Below, in pieces: positions 34,269 through 43,049 of a DNA stretch of 64,000 bases. The translations under genes were made by a program, and so were the position numbers. The notes below the pieces were generated by a model that was not told the origin of the DNA, did no database searches, and was given only the letters and a program-made list of their open reading frames with translations. This DNA comes from JBGSMF01 sp964651475 (lineage in GTDB: Bacteria; Chloroflexota; Anaerolineae; Fen-1058). Position 1 is the first letter of the stretch; each line of letters begins with the position of its first letter. The DNA lies in assembly GCA_964651475.1 (NCBI GenBank), contig CAZYXV010000012.1, positions 60,209 through 124,208 of the forward strand, in the 5' to 3' direction.

Positions 34269-35075
34269 ATGCGGGAACTGGCTATCTTGCTCATCATCGT
34301 AACCATTATAGCCGCTTTTGTGTCCGGCCTGGCGTCGGCGGGTTTCTCGTTCGGCAACCTGATTGTAGACGATAGCGGCCTGGCGTGGCGCGATCCACAA
34401 AGCGAGGCGCGCGCTGCGGCGATTGCGCAAGAATCGGCAGATATGGCCGCTCAACGCGCGGTGGAGCGCCGGGCATTAGAGTTGCAGAATGACGTGGAGC
34501 AGCGCGCGCAACCGGCGGCGGTATTGGGCAAGGCGCTCACGTACACTGGCCTGGGCCTGGGCGCGCTCATTTTGGCCGTGGGCCTGGCGTTTGCGGGCGT
34601 GGCGTGGGCGAACAAGCACGCCACCTCAATTTATCCCAATGCGGCAGGGCAATATCCCGTCATCGTCCGGCGCGGATTTGGGTGGGTGACGTTCCACGAT
34701 CCCAATCGTGGACTGGGGCCCGCGGCGGTATATCGGACGCCCACTATGCTTGATGTGCTCGCCAGCGCGGTGGCTACGGTCAGGGGATTGGCTGCGCCCC
34801 GGCCTCAGGTGCAGGCCAGCTTTCCGGCGCCGGCCGATCAAGAGGCGATGTTGCAAGTGGCCAGCCAGGCGCAAGCGGTGGGGTTGATGGCGGCGGCGAC
34901 GCGGCCCTCCGGTATTCTGAATAGCGCCGCGCCCCACCCCAAAGAGGCGCGGCAATTGGTAAAAGAGATGGTTCAGGGAACGGGGCCGGCTTTGAGCGGG
35001 CGCATGCCGGCCATCCGGGTGATTGACGATCAGGCGCAGGCAGACAAGTTGCTGATGTTGTTTGAGGGAGAGTGA
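34269..35075 (+). CDS. Hypothetical membrane protein, first gene of the FtsK-ATPase operon
   Basis: 268 aa from ATG 34269 (GAGG 6 nt upstream; the GTG at 34266 is inside the spacing). N-terminal hydrophobic helix (about 4-24), an Ala/Gln/Glu-rich coiled-coil-like segment (about 45-82), a second helix (about 92-113), then a cytoplasmic or exported region with a Pro/Ala-rich middle and an Ile-Arg-Val-Ile-Asp-Asp stretch near the end. No known domain. It shares the helix plus Ala/Gln-rich coiled-coil plan with the next gene. The stop overlaps the next ATG (TGATG), so the two are translationally coupled. Possibly a membrane platform for the ATPase. Confidence 0.7.
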   Translation: MRELAILLIIVTIIAAFVSGLASAGFSFGNLIVDDSGLAWRDPQSEARAAAIAQESADMAAQRAVERRALELQNDVEQRAQPAAVLGKALTYTGLGLGALILAVGLAFAGVAWANKHATSIYPNAAGQYPVIVRRGFGWVTFHDPNRGLGPAAVYRTPTMLDVLASAVATVRGLAAPRPQVQASFPAPADQEAMLQVASQAQAVGLMAAATRPSGILNSAAPHPKEARQLVKEMVQGTGPALSGRMPAIRVIDDQAQADKLLMLFEGE

Positions 35076-35911
35076 TGCGGCGAGCAGTTTTGTCCCTTGC
35101 GATATGCGGCGCCGCGATCTTGGGGCTGGCGCTGAGTGTATCTGCCCCGGCGGGCGCACAGGACGGCGGCCCCGGCGCAATTGACGCTTTGGCGACGCAG
35201 GCGGCGATTGAAGCCATGGCGACGGCGCAGGCCCTGAACGCGGGGGCAGCCGCCGGCAACGCCGCCAGCCAGGCCGCTCAACTGGAAGCGCAAGCCGCCG
35301 CGGCCAGGGCGGCTGCCGCTCAACAGGCGGCGGCGGCCACGCGCCAGGCGGCGGATATGCAGGCGCGCCAGGCGCAGGCGCAAGCCACAAGCCAGGCCGC
35401 TATCTTGCAGGCGACGCTATCGGCCCAGGCCACCCGGAGCGCCATCGAGGCGACGGCGACGCAAGAGGCCATGAATGCGGCAGCAACGGCCCAGGCGCAA
35501 TCGGCGCAGGCCACCGCGCAAGCGATCCACGCCGCGGCCACCAGCCAGGCGCTCGACGCGCAGGCCACGCGCGCCGTATACGAAATTGCCATCGCGCAAA
35601 GCCAGGATCAGGCCCGGCTGGGGCAGGCCATGCTTTACCTGGCGGCGGCGCTGGCGTTGGGCGGGGTGGCTTATGTTGTGATCGTTTGGGCGCGGGCAGC
35701 TGCTCGCAAGGTGGTCCAACCCGCCTCAGGCCAGGCCGCGGCAATGGTGGGAGATGTTGTGATAGATGTTACACCTGCCCCGCTTCCGGCGCTGCCCATG
35801 TCTGCGACCCGGATGAGCAGGGTGAAAATCATCAATGACCCGCGCGTGGTCGCGGCGGCGGTGAGATGGTTCGACGGTCAAGACGAGGACGATAATGAGC
35901 GTGCAGATTGA
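35075..35911 (+). CDS. Exported Ala/Gln-rich coiled-coil membrane protein
   Basis: 278 aa from ATG 35075 (GAGGGAG just upstream). Signal peptide or N-terminal anchor (about residues 2-28, ending SAPAGAQ), then ~150 residues of near-repeats rich in Ala, Gln and Thr (ATAQA, AQATSQA, ATSQALDAQATR), predicted as a long extracytoplasmic helix, then a transmembrane helix (about 186-208) and a basic cytoplasmic tail with a VKIINDP stretch. The repeats make it look like a stalk. It overlaps the FtsK gene by 17 bp. Function unknown. Confidence 0.7.
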   Translation: MRRAVLSLAICGAAILGLALSVSAPAGAQDGGPGAIDALATQAAIEAMATAQALNAGAAAGNAASQAAQLEAQAAAARAAAAQQAAAATRQAADMQARQAQAQATSQAAILQATLSAQATRSAIEATATQEAMNAAATAQAQSAQATAQAIHAAATSQALDAQATRAVYEIAIAQSQDQARLGQAMLYLAAALALGGVAYVVIVWARAAARKVVQPASGQAAAMVGDVVIDVTPAPLPALPMSATRMSRVKIINDPRVVAAAVRWFDGQDEDDNERAD

Positions 35912-37082
35912 GCCTGTTTCCAGGCACTTGCCGGCGAGCCTGCCGCGCGAAGTGGAGCGGATGGGATACAGAATCCTTTCGGCGCTCGACCGGCTAGGCT
36001 TTGTGCACCAGAACCGGGATGGCACAGTCTTTACAGTGCGCTTTAGCGAGGCGGCCGTGTTTGGCGACGAACTGGCGACGTACTCGATTGACCTGGAGCG
36101 CTTGTGGCACTTTCGGGCGGGCGACCTGGCCAGCCCCAAAGTGGTCGAGCATTTGGGCATGGTGCTGCACAAACCCGTGCGAGTCAACACCGTCAACGGT
36201 TTGATGTACGTTGTGCGCCTGAAAACGCCGCAGCCCACGCCGCGGTTGCCGGCGCGCGTTAGCCTCGATTTGGATGCGCGGCCCGCGAGCGAGTTGGCGA
36301 TACCGATTGGGGTTGGGCGCTCTGGCCCGGTGTGGCGGGATTTGCCCGACGTTGGCCACGCGCTGATCGCAGGCGCGACGGGCAGCGGCAAATCCACCTG
36401 GCTGCACGCGGCGCTGGCAAGCCTCTTGACCCACAACAGCCCCGACCGGCTACAGGTGGCGCTGATTGACCCCAAGCGAAGCGAGTTGGCCATCTGGCAG
36501 AGCGCGCCTCACGTGTTGGCGCCGCTGGCGTACAACGTGGCGGGCGCAACGCAGGTGTTGGCCGATTTGGCCGGCGAGGTCAACGGGCGCGGCGATTTGT
36601 TCGCGCGCGCCGGCGCGCGCGATCTTGCCACCTACAACCGGCGCGCGGCGCGCCCGCTGCCGGTGATTCTGGCCGTGATAGACGAGGGGCTGGACCTTTT
36701 GTTAGATGCGGGAGATCGCTCTGAATTGGTGGCGCATCTAAAGGCGCTGACGATGAGAGGGCGAAGCGCGGGCGTGTACGTGTGGTTTGCCACCCAGCAC
36801 GCCAGCGCCGCCAGCGGCTTGCCGCGCGTGGTGAACGTCAACCTGGTGACGCGGCTGGTCTTTCACGTGGCAGACGGCAACGCGGCCCAGGTGGCTGGCT
36901 GCCCCGGCGCGCAGCACATCCCGCTGGATAGGCCCGGACGCATGCTGGCCAAGGTGGGAAAGGACCCCATCGAGTTGCAAGGATACTGGTTAGCAGATAA
37001 GGACCTGGTGGCGCTGGCGCAACTTGTCAGCGCCAGGCGCGGCTCTATCTTGACCGACGCAATCAACTCGGTGGTGATGTGA
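35895..37082 (+). CDS. FtsK/SpoIIIE-type ATPase
   Basis: 395 aa. Walker A GATGSGKST (160-168), LIDPKRSEL (190-198), Walker B ILAVIDEG (258-265), sensor-like WFATQHAS and a DRPGRML stretch: the FtsK/SpoIIIE motor core. It lacks the FtsK membrane domain and gamma domain; an N-terminal ~130-residue domain precedes the motor. Membrane attachment may be through the two upstream membrane proteins. Relatives are DNA translocases (FtsK, TraSA, phage and ICE motors) or type VII secretion ATPases (EccC). No relaxase, integrase or secretion substrates are nearby. The ATG lies within the end of the previous gene. Confidence 0.85.
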   Translation: MSVQIEPVSRHLPASLPREVERMGYRILSALDRLGFVHQNRDGTVFTVRFSEAAVFGDELATYSIDLERLWHFRAGDLASPKVVEHLGMVLHKPVRVNTVNGLMYVVRLKTPQPTPRLPARVSLDLDARPASELAIPIGVGRSGPVWRDLPDVGHALIAGATGSGKSTWLHAALASLLTHNSPDRLQVALIDPKRSELAIWQSAPHVLAPLAYNVAGATQVLADLAGEVNGRGDLFARAGARDLATYNRRAARPLPVILAVIDEGLDLLLDAGDRSELVAHLKALTMRGRSAGVYVWFATQHASAASGLPRVVNVNLVTRLVFHVADGNAAQVAGCPGAQHIPLDRPGRMLAKVGKDPIELQGYWLADKDLVALAQLVSARRGSILTDAINSVVM

Positions 37083-37083
37083 T

Positions 37084-37112
37084 TTTACGTTTGATGTGAA
37101 AACGTATATAAT
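37084..37112 (+). promoter_or_regulatory. Possible promoter upstream of the patB-like gene
   Basis: TTTACG (37084-37089), 17-bp spacer, TATAAT (37107-37112). It lies before the terminator at 37129-37163, so any transcript toward the patB-like gene would have to pass that hairpin. Confidence 0.45.
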
Positions 37113-37128
37113 AACTGGGATGCTGTGA

Positions 37129-37163
37129 CCCCCAGAGTTCCATAAACTCTGGGGGTTTATTTA
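37129..37163 (+). terminator. Terminator after the FtsK-ATPase operon
   Basis: A perfect 11-bp stem (CCCCCAGAGTT with AACTCTGGGGG), 5-nt loop, then TTTATTTA. It lies 47 bp after the ATPase stop and 46 bp before the patB-like ATG. Confidence 0.88.
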
Positions 37164-37208
37164 GTCAAGCGCGATGAATCTAAAATTTACGAGTGAGGAT
37201 ACAAATTG

Positions 37209-38363
37209 ATGGTATACAACTTTGATCAACGGATTGACCGGCGTTCTTCTGAAAGCATCAAGTGGCGCGCTTACGGCCCGGACGTGTTGCCTATGTGGGT
37301 GGCCGATATGGATTTTGCGTCGCCCGAACCCGTGATTCGCGCGCTGCGCGAGCGCGTGGAGCACGGCGTGTTTGGCTACCCTGAAGCTCCCGCCGGGTTG
37401 CGCGAGGCGATCGTGGACCGGCTGCAACGCCTCTACGATTGGCGCGTTTCGCCCGAGGCGCTGCTCTTTTTGCCGGGCGTGGTCACCGGCTTTAACCTGG
37501 CCTGCCACGCGATAGGCTCGCCTGGCGATGGCGTGTTGGTGCAGACGCCGGTTTACTTTCCTATCCTCTACGCTCCCGGCAACGCCGGACTGAGCCGCGA
37601 CGAGATGGAACTGACGCGCCAATCAGGCGGGTGTTACGAGGTTGATTTTGATCGCTTTGAGCAGACCATCACCGAGCGGACGCGCCTTTTTATCTTGTGC
37701 AATCCGCATAACCCGGTGGGGCGCGTCTTTGGCCGCGCCGAGTTGGAGCGCATGGCCGAAGTGTGCCTCCGCCACAATGTTGTCATTTGCTCAGATGAAA
37801 TTCACTGTGATTTATTGCTCGACGGCCACCGCCATGTGCCGATGGCGTCTTTATCGCCCGAAATTGCCAATCAGACCATCACGTTGATCGCGCCGAGCAA
37901 AACATTCAATATCGCCGGCCTGGAGTGTTCGGTGGCGATTGCCCAAAACCCCGAGTTGCTGAAAAAGCTCAAAACGAGCGGGAAAGGGTTGGTGGGTGGG
38001 GTGAACGTCTTGGGCTACACGGCAGCCTTGGCGGCCTTTCGCGACGGCCAGGCGTGGTTAGACGAGCTGCTGCGTTACCTGGAGGCCAACAGCGATTTTC
38101 TTTTCCAATATGTTGGCAAACACTTGGCCGGGGTGACGGTGTGCAAACCGGAAGGCACGTACCTGGCATGGCTGGACTGCCGCCAGGCAGGCATCCCCGG
38201 CAACCCGCACGAGTTCTTTTTAAAGCAGGCCAGGGTAGCCGTGAACGATGGGGCGGCGTTTGGCCGGGGGGGCGAAGGATTTGTCAGGCTGAACTTTGGC
38301 TGCCCACGTTCAATGTTGACCGAGGCGCTCGACCGGATGAAGGACGCGCTGGCTAGCTTTTAA
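37209..38363 (+). CDS. MalY/PatB family PLP-dependent C-S lyase or aminotransferase
   Basis: 384 aa from ATG 37209 (an in-frame TTG precedes it). Start MVYNFDQRIDRRSSESIKW and MWVADMDFASPEPV are typical of MalY/PatB. The PLP lysine is in APSKTFNIAGLECS; also NPHNPVGRV, SDEIHCDLL and the C-terminal RLNFGCPRS. These enzymes cleave cystathionine or cysteine (beta-lyase) and some also transaminate. Single gene between the FtsK operon and a convergent histidine kinase gene, whose 3' end it overlaps by 11 bp. A terminator hairpin and a possible promoter precede it. Confidence 0.9.
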   Translation: MVYNFDQRIDRRSSESIKWRAYGPDVLPMWVADMDFASPEPVIRALRERVEHGVFGYPEAPAGLREAIVDRLQRLYDWRVSPEALLFLPGVVTGFNLACHAIGSPGDGVLVQTPVYFPILYAPGNAGLSRDEMELTRQSGGCYEVDFDRFEQTITERTRLFILCNPHNPVGRVFGRAELERMAEVCLRHNVVICSDEIHCDLLLDGHRHVPMASLSPEIANQTITLIAPSKTFNIAGLECSVAIAQNPELLKKLKTSGKGLVGGVNVLGYTAALAAFRDGQAWLDELLRYLEANSDFLFQYVGKHLAGVTVCKPEGTYLAWLDCRQAGIPGNPHEFFLKQARVAVNDGAAFGRGGEGFVRLNFGCPRSMLTEALDRMKDALASF

Positions 38364-40797
38364 CTTGCGGCAATTCGACGACGAAACGCGCCCCGCTCGC
38401 CGCGCCCGGTTCCTCAGTTGAGGGGGCGGCGGATTCGACCCAGATATGCCCGGCGTGGCGCTCGACTACGATAGACCAGCATAGCCACAACCCCAGGCCC
38501 GTTCCTTCTCCCACATCCTTGGTGGTGAAAAAGGGTTCGAATATCCGCGCCTGCGCGGCGTGGGGAACGCCCGGCCCGTTATCTTCCACTTCTAATCGCA
38601 GCCAGGTCTTGCTCGGCGTTTCGGCGTCTTGTTTGTATGCGGTGCGCACTATCAAGCGGGGTTTATAGTCTCGGCCCCGCTTTTCTTTCTCTCTGCCCAT
38701 AGCTTGCGCCGCGTTGCGGACCAGGTTGAGGATAACCTGTTGAATTTGCTGCCCATCGCACGTCACCGCCGGCAGGTCAGGCGCCAGTTCGTACACGATG
38801 CTGATATCCCGAAAGTCAAACTTTTTCTTCAGATCATAATCGGTGGCGGCCAGGTCGAGTGTTTTCTCGACCAAAGTGTTCAGGTCGTGCGAGGCAACAT
38901 CCACAGGACTCTTGCGCGAAAAACTGAGCAAGTCGGCGACGATTTTGGCGGCGCGCCCCCCGGCGTTGCGAATGCCGTCCACGTAATCCAGCACTTGCCG
39001 TTCTCGCAGGTAACTTGCCAGGCTCGTGGCGTCAATGCCGCACGTTTTCAGGCGTTCCTGTGTGAGCGGGCGCTCTATATCAAAAGCCAATTGGAGCATC
39101 TGGGCGCTTTGTATGATCGCAGTCAGGGGGTTGTTGATTTCGTGGGCTATGCCGGCCGTCAAGCCGCCGATGCTGGCCAGCTTGGCCGATTGCAGCATAA
39201 TGTCTTCCAATTGCACGCGCTGCGTTACGTCGTCAATGCGCAGCACCACCCCTTCGATGCCATTGTCGCCCAGTGGGAAAACACTCGCATCGCGATACAG
39301 GACGCCGTTTTCGGTGGGGTAGGGTTCTTTGTGCCGGTGCGCGACTTGATTTTCTTGGATGACGTGCTCGACCATGTCTCGGTAGCGTGTCAGTTCGGGA
39401 CAGACCAGCCACAAGGGTCGGCCTTGCACCTGGCTGGCGGATTTCCCCGTCATCGCCTGGGCGGCTGGATTCCAGGTGAGCACCTGGCCGGCAAGGTCGA
39501 GTGTGATCAAAACCGACGGCATCGAATCGGTGATGTTTTGAAGCAGGTGCTGCAAGCGCGCGATTTCGAGCTCTGCTTGCTTGCGTTCGGTGATATCTTC
39601 CAGGCTGCCTTCGTAGTACAAAACTTCCCCGGCGTCGTTCCTGAATGCGTGGCTGCTATCTCGCACCCAGATGATGGCGCCGTCGTTTCGGCGGAGTTGC
39701 GCCTCAAAATCATGCACGACGCCCTGGCGTTCCATCGTGGCGCGCCATTGTCTGCGCGCCTCGGAATCCACGTAAGAGTTGACGGCATTGGTCGCCAGCA
39801 TCGCTTTTCGGTCCAGAACGCCGAGAATGTTCATCATGGCCAGGTTGGCATCCAGCACGTCGCCTTGGGGAGTGGTGCGATAGAGGCCCGCCGGCACGCC
39901 GTTAAACAGGCTGCGGTAGTGTTCTTCACTGCGGCGGAGCGCTTCTTGCGTCCGCTTGAGTTCGGCGACGCGCAATTCCAGGTTGCTGACCAATTGTTGC
40001 AGCCGGACGGCCATCTCGTTGAATGCCTCGGCTAACATGCCGACCTCGTCGTGGCTGCGCGTGTATACTTTTTGGTTCAGATGCCCTTGCGCCATGCGTT
40101 GGGCGCCTTGGAGCAAGTCAATGAGTGGAGAGGTCAGGCGACGCGCCAACCACCATCCCACCAGCAATGTGAGCGGCGCGGTGGCCAGGAAGGAAGTCAG
40201 GGCGATGCGGCGGGCTTGCGCTTCGCTGACGAGAACGGTGGTCGCGTCCAGGTCTATTCTCAACACGCCATCCATCTTGTGAAAGCGGTCATAAATCGGC
40301 GCATAGCCGCTCAAAAACGTGCCGGTCGAGTCGGTATAAAGTGCATCTTCGATAAAGGGGACAGTGATCGAGCCTAGATCCAATCTGGACAATCTGCTGT
40401 GTGGCGGATAATCTTGGGCCACGTGCGCTGGCTGAACCACGTCAACATCAACTACGTAAACGAGGCGGCCATCGTTTTGCTGGCGCAACGTGTGAACTCG
40501 TTTGATGGCGCTGCTGGTGGCCTGGATGTAGCCAAGCTGCCTGGCAATCACTTCGTAAAACGGGCTGTTTTCATCTTCTGGCGAACGAATCAGTGAGTGA
40601 AAGTCCCCATCTACGAGCGGGGTAGCCAGGTTGATGATGTCATACAGGCGCTCGCGAATCGCCTGGCGCTGCGCCATGCGCAGTTGCCAGTACAGGCTAT
40701 AGGCCAGCGTTCCGCATATAATCAAAATCAAGATTGAATATACGGCTGTCAGCTTGGTGCTCAGCTTCCAATGGCGTTGAGCTTGATTCATGCTCAT
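38353..40797 (-). CDS. Membrane PAS/HAMP sensor histidine kinase
   Basis: 814 aa. Transmembrane helix (about 14-33), extracytoplasmic sensor region with a DLGSITVPFIEDALYTDSTGTFLSGYAPIYD-like cache fold, second helix (about 197-217), HAMP (linker RRLTSPLIDLLQGAQRM), coiled coil, two PAS domains (SLFNGVPAGLYRTTPQGDVLDAN and ITDSMPSVLITLDLAGQVL with a PAC segment LYYEGSLEDITERKQ), then H-box GIAHEINNPLTAI with phospho-acceptor His552, N-box and G-boxes (DNGPGVP, GEGTGLGLWL). No receiver domain; no response regulator gene is adjacent. A substrate-binding lipoprotein gene lies 64 bp upstream on the same strand, a likely sensory partner. The 3' end overlaps the MalY/PatB gene by 11 bp. Confidence 0.92.
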   Translation of the reverse strand: MSMNQAQRHWKLSTKLTAVYSILILIICGTLAYSLYWQLRMAQRQAIRERLYDIINLATPLVDGDFHSLIRSPEDENSPFYEVIARQLGYIQATSSAIKRVHTLRQQNDGRLVYVVDVDVVQPAHVAQDYPPHSRLSRLDLGSITVPFIEDALYTDSTGTFLSGYAPIYDRFHKMDGVLRIDLDATTVLVSEAQARRIALTSFLATAPLTLLVGWWLARRLTSPLIDLLQGAQRMAQGHLNQKVYTRSHDEVGMLAEAFNEMAVRLQQLVSNLELRVAELKRTQEALRRSEEHYRSLFNGVPAGLYRTTPQGDVLDANLAMMNILGVLDRKAMLATNAVNSYVDSEARRQWRATMERQGVVHDFEAQLRRNDGAIIWVRDSSHAFRNDAGEVLYYEGSLEDITERKQAELEIARLQHLLQNITDSMPSVLITLDLAGQVLTWNPAAQAMTGKSASQVQGRPLWLVCPELTRYRDMVEHVIQENQVAHRHKEPYPTENGVLYRDASVFPLGDNGIEGVVLRIDDVTQRVQLEDIMLQSAKLASIGGLTAGIAHEINNPLTAIIQSAQMLQLAFDIERPLTQERLKTCGIDATSLASYLRERQVLDYVDGIRNAGGRAAKIVADLLSFSRKSPVDVASHDLNTLVEKTLDLAATDYDLKKKFDFRDISIVYELAPDLPAVTCDGQQIQQVILNLVRNAAQAMGREKEKRGRDYKPRLIVRTAYKQDAETPSKTWLRLEVEDNGPGVPHAAQARIFEPFFTTKDVGEGTGLGLWLCWSIVVERHAGHIWVESAAPSTEEPGAASGARFVVELPQVKS

Positions 40798-40861
40798 TCT
40801 TTGCTACACGACCTCCATTTCGCTTGCGCTGGGCGGTCTTGGGGGTATTGGCGTCTTGGCT

Positions 40862-41749
40862 TTATCCATCTGTGGTGGGCGATAGCCAGATGTTATACAG
40901 CCGGTCGAATGTACCATCTTGCTTCATGTTTGTCAAGGCCGCGTCGATAGCTTGCAGTAATTCTCGCTCGTTTTTGTGAACGGCAATGCCCAGGCTGGCG
41001 CGAGATAAAAAGTGTACCTGGCCAGCGTCATCCGCAACGATTTTGAGAGCGGAGCGCGAGCTTTTCAGGTAGGCCAACGTGTTGAGATAATCGTTAAAAA
41101 TCACGTCTATGCGCCCGACTTCCAGGTCCAAAAATGAATCGAGCGTGTCTTTGTATTCGTGGACGTCCAGGGCGATGCCCTGCGCCGCCAGGTCGTGAGC
41201 GTATGCGTCGCCCGTTGCGCCAATCTTGACCCCCACCTTCAGGCTCGCTAAATCCTGGACGGTCCTGACTTGATTTTGCAATCCAGGGCGGATCACCATC
41301 ACTAATCCCGTATCGAGATATGGCTCGGCAAAATCTACCACAGCTTGTCGCTCGGGCGTGATGTACATTGCAGCAATAATCATATCCACCCGCTGGTTTC
41401 GCAAGGAGGGGACGAGCGCGGCAAAGGGCATTTCAATCCATTCGAGTTCGACGTCCAGTTTACGGGCGATGTATTCGGCAGTGTCTACATCAAAGCCCAC
41501 CAGTTGCCCGCTTTGGGGATCGTGAAATTCAAACGGCTGGGTGATAGCCGTGCCCACTATCAGCCTGCCCCTGGCTTTGATTTGGACCAGAGAAGGTAGG
41601 GTGGCAGGCAATGCCGCCGCCGGTGATGGAGTAACGGGCATTGGCCTGGGTTCGATTCGGGAGGCGCATCCAAGCAAAACGAACGTCAACAAAAGAACCC
41701 GGGCGAGCCGGCCAGGTTTTTGTGTGAGGCGCTGTTTCACTTTTTCCAT
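40862..41749 (-). CDS. Family 3 extracellular solute-binding lipoprotein
   Basis: 295 aa. Lipoprotein signal with lipobox LLGC (Cys near residue 28), then a SBP_bac_3 domain: GRLIVGTAITQPFEFHDP, GFDVDTAEYIARKL, the DMIIAAMYITPERQAVVDFAEPYLDTG motif, KVGVKIGATGDAYAH and FNDYLNTLAYLK. Such proteins bind amino acids or opines for ABC transporters. No permease or ATPase gene is next to it; the next gene is a membrane histidine kinase, so it may feed ligand information to the kinase instead of a transporter. A TATAAT-like -10 lies about 20 bp before the ATG. Confidence 0.9.
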   Translation of the reverse strand: MEKVKQRLTQKPGRLARVLLLTFVLLGCASRIEPRPMPVTPSPAAALPATLPSLVQIKARGRLIVGTAITQPFEFHDPQSGQLVGFDVDTAEYIARKLDVELEWIEMPFAALVPSLRNQRVDMIIAAMYITPERQAVVDFAEPYLDTGLVMVIRPGLQNQVRTVQDLASLKVGVKIGATGDAYAHDLAAQGIALDVHEYKDTLDSFLDLEVGRIDVIFNDYLNTLAYLKSSRSALKIVADDAGQVHFLSRASLGIAVHKNERELLQAIDAALTNMKQDGTFDRLYNIWLSPTTDG

Positions 41750-41956
41750 GGTTCATCTCCAGACCTCTATTATACTCTATCTGTGGGTTTGCCCTGCCCG
41801 GGCGGGGTAAGCAAACCAGAACCCATAGGGTTATTATACAGTTATCGAGGCCGGTTTGGCAAAAGGGGCTTTTATGCTTCTTGAGATGTTCTGTGGTATG
41901 ATAGATACTTGAATCACCAGTTCTATACTGGGCGCGGGCACAATCTGCAATTTTGC

Positions 41957-42054
41957 TGTCATTGCGAGGGTGCGAAGCACCCGAAGCAATCTCTGATCTG
42001 CAAGCGTACAGATTGCTTCGCCGCTCGCCGCAGGCGGAGCGGCTCGCAATGACA
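41957..42054. repeat. 98-bp dispersed inverted repeat with TGTCATTGCGAG ends
   Basis: Perfect 12-bp terminal inverted repeats TGTCATTGCGAG (41957-41968) and CTCGCAATGACA (42043-42054). The interior has further arms (GAAGCAATC with GATTGCTTC, and GTGCGAAGCAC). A second inverted pair, TGCAATTTT and AAAATTGCA, flanks it. This TGTCATTGCGAG...GAAGCAATC family is known from many bacterial genomes as intergenic repeats. It fills much of the 358-bp gap before yjbQ. Confidence 0.75.
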
Positions 42055-42107
42055 GGATTGTGAAAAATTGCAATTTATGACCGCGTGCAGTATACGTGAG
42101 GGGGAAA

Positions 42108-42503
42108 ATGATCCAAACACTATCTGTCTCAACTTGCCAACGCAGCCAAATGATTGATATTACGGGGCAGGTTCAAGACTTGCTCAGCAAGAGTGGAGTT
42201 CAAGATGGCATTGTGGTGGTGTACTGTCCGCATACTACGGCTGGACTTGCCATCAACGAGAACGCCGATCCATCGGTGCGCGCCGACATGCTGGCGGCGT
42301 TGGACCGGCTGGTACCCTGGCAGGCCGGTTATCTTCACACCGAGGGCAATTCGGCCGCGCATATCAAGGCCAGCCTGATGGGACATTCCGTGACGATGTT
42401 GGCGGAAAAGGGCAAGTTGGTTCTGGGAACCTGGCAGGGGATTTTCTTGTGCGAGTTTGATGGCCCGCGCTCTCGCCGGCTAGTGGTAAACATTCAAAGC
42501 TAA
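42108..42503 (+). CDS. yjbQ: YjbQ/UPF0047 family protein
   Basis: 131 aa from ATG 42108 (GAGGGGG just upstream; an in-frame GTG at 42096 is inside the ribosome site). Family motif VVVYCPHTTAGLAINENADPSVRADM, then HTEGNSAAHIKASLMG and LGTWQGIFLCEFDGPRSRR, a compact trimeric beta fold with a conserved His cluster. Members have weak thiamine-phosphate synthase activity; the in vivo role is unclear. It lies 12 bp before the cupin-like gene, likely cotranscribed. Gene symbol follows the E. coli homologue. Confidence 0.93.
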   Translation: MIQTLSVSTCQRSQMIDITGQVQDLLSKSGVQDGIVVVYCPHTTAGLAINENADPSVRADMLAALDRLVPWQAGYLHTEGNSAAHIKASLMGHSVTMLAEKGKLVLGTWQGIFLCEFDGPRSRRLVVNIQS

Positions 42504-42515
42504 AAGGATAAACAC

Positions 42516-43040
42516 ATGACGAGACGAGTATTGGCTGTGCCCAGAAGCGAGATCGAAGAGCATTTTAACAGGAACGTGCGGCAAGATGTCAAAATCGTTG
42601 CCCCCAACATCCTGACGGTGGAATTATTCAATATCCTCAAAACCAAGGGCAAGGATCTAAAGGCGGAACAATACCTGCAAGGCGACGTCTGGGAACATTC
42701 GGCGGCGGGTGACCCGAACAATTTGTGCGAGTCGAATGATTTCATTGACGCCAGCCTGCCCCAGTACGTTCAGGGGCCGTTTGCTTTGTCTTTCGCCAAT
42801 GAAAAGGCCGTGCAAGATGCGCACTATCATTGGCGGCACATCGAGATATATATTTCGGATCACCCCATTACGGCCGAATACAGGCACCTCGAAAACGCCG
42901 AGCGCCACTCGATCAAGCTGGAAAGCGGCGGCGCGATTGTTTTCGGGCCCCAGGTCGTGCATCGCGTGTGGTTGGGCGGCCTGACGGTGGTCATCGAGGT
43001 GCCCTCGGTGGCCAGCGACAAGTTCAACGAAGACTTGTAA
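42516..43040 (+). CDS. Cupin-like hypothetical protein
   Basis: 174 aa, AGGA 7 nt before the ATG. The central part has a cupin-like metal motif: AHYHWRHIEIYISDHPITAEYR (two His and a Glu in H-x-H-x3-E spacing), then SIKLESGGAIVFGPQVVHRVWLGG with a further His. This fits a single-domain cupin, a small beta-barrel that often binds a metal and a sugar or amino acid ligand. Substrate unknown. It is the second gene after yjbQ and is convergent with glmS (9 bp between stops). Confidence 0.65.
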   Translation: MTRRVLAVPRSEIEEHFNRNVRQDVKIVAPNILTVELFNILKTKGKDLKAEQYLQGDVWEHSAAGDPNNLCESNDFIDASLPQYVQGPFALSFANEKAVQDAHYHWRHIEIYISDHPITAEYRHLENAERHSIKLESGGAIVFGPQVVHRVWLGGLTVVIEVPSVASDKFNEDL

Positions 43041-43049
43041 GAGGCGCGC

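Noticed and set aside
34146..37082. Integrative conjugative element or type VII secretion locus
   Set aside because: No relaxase, integrase, att-like repeats, WXG100 genes or EccB/D-like proteins are near the FtsK-type ATPase.
42068..42096. Promoter TTGCAA-17-TATACG directly before yjbQ
   Set aside because: It would start transcription inside the ribosome site, 5 nt before the ATG. A weaker TTGAGA-17-GATACT at 41881-41909 is an alternative; neither is convincing enough to list.
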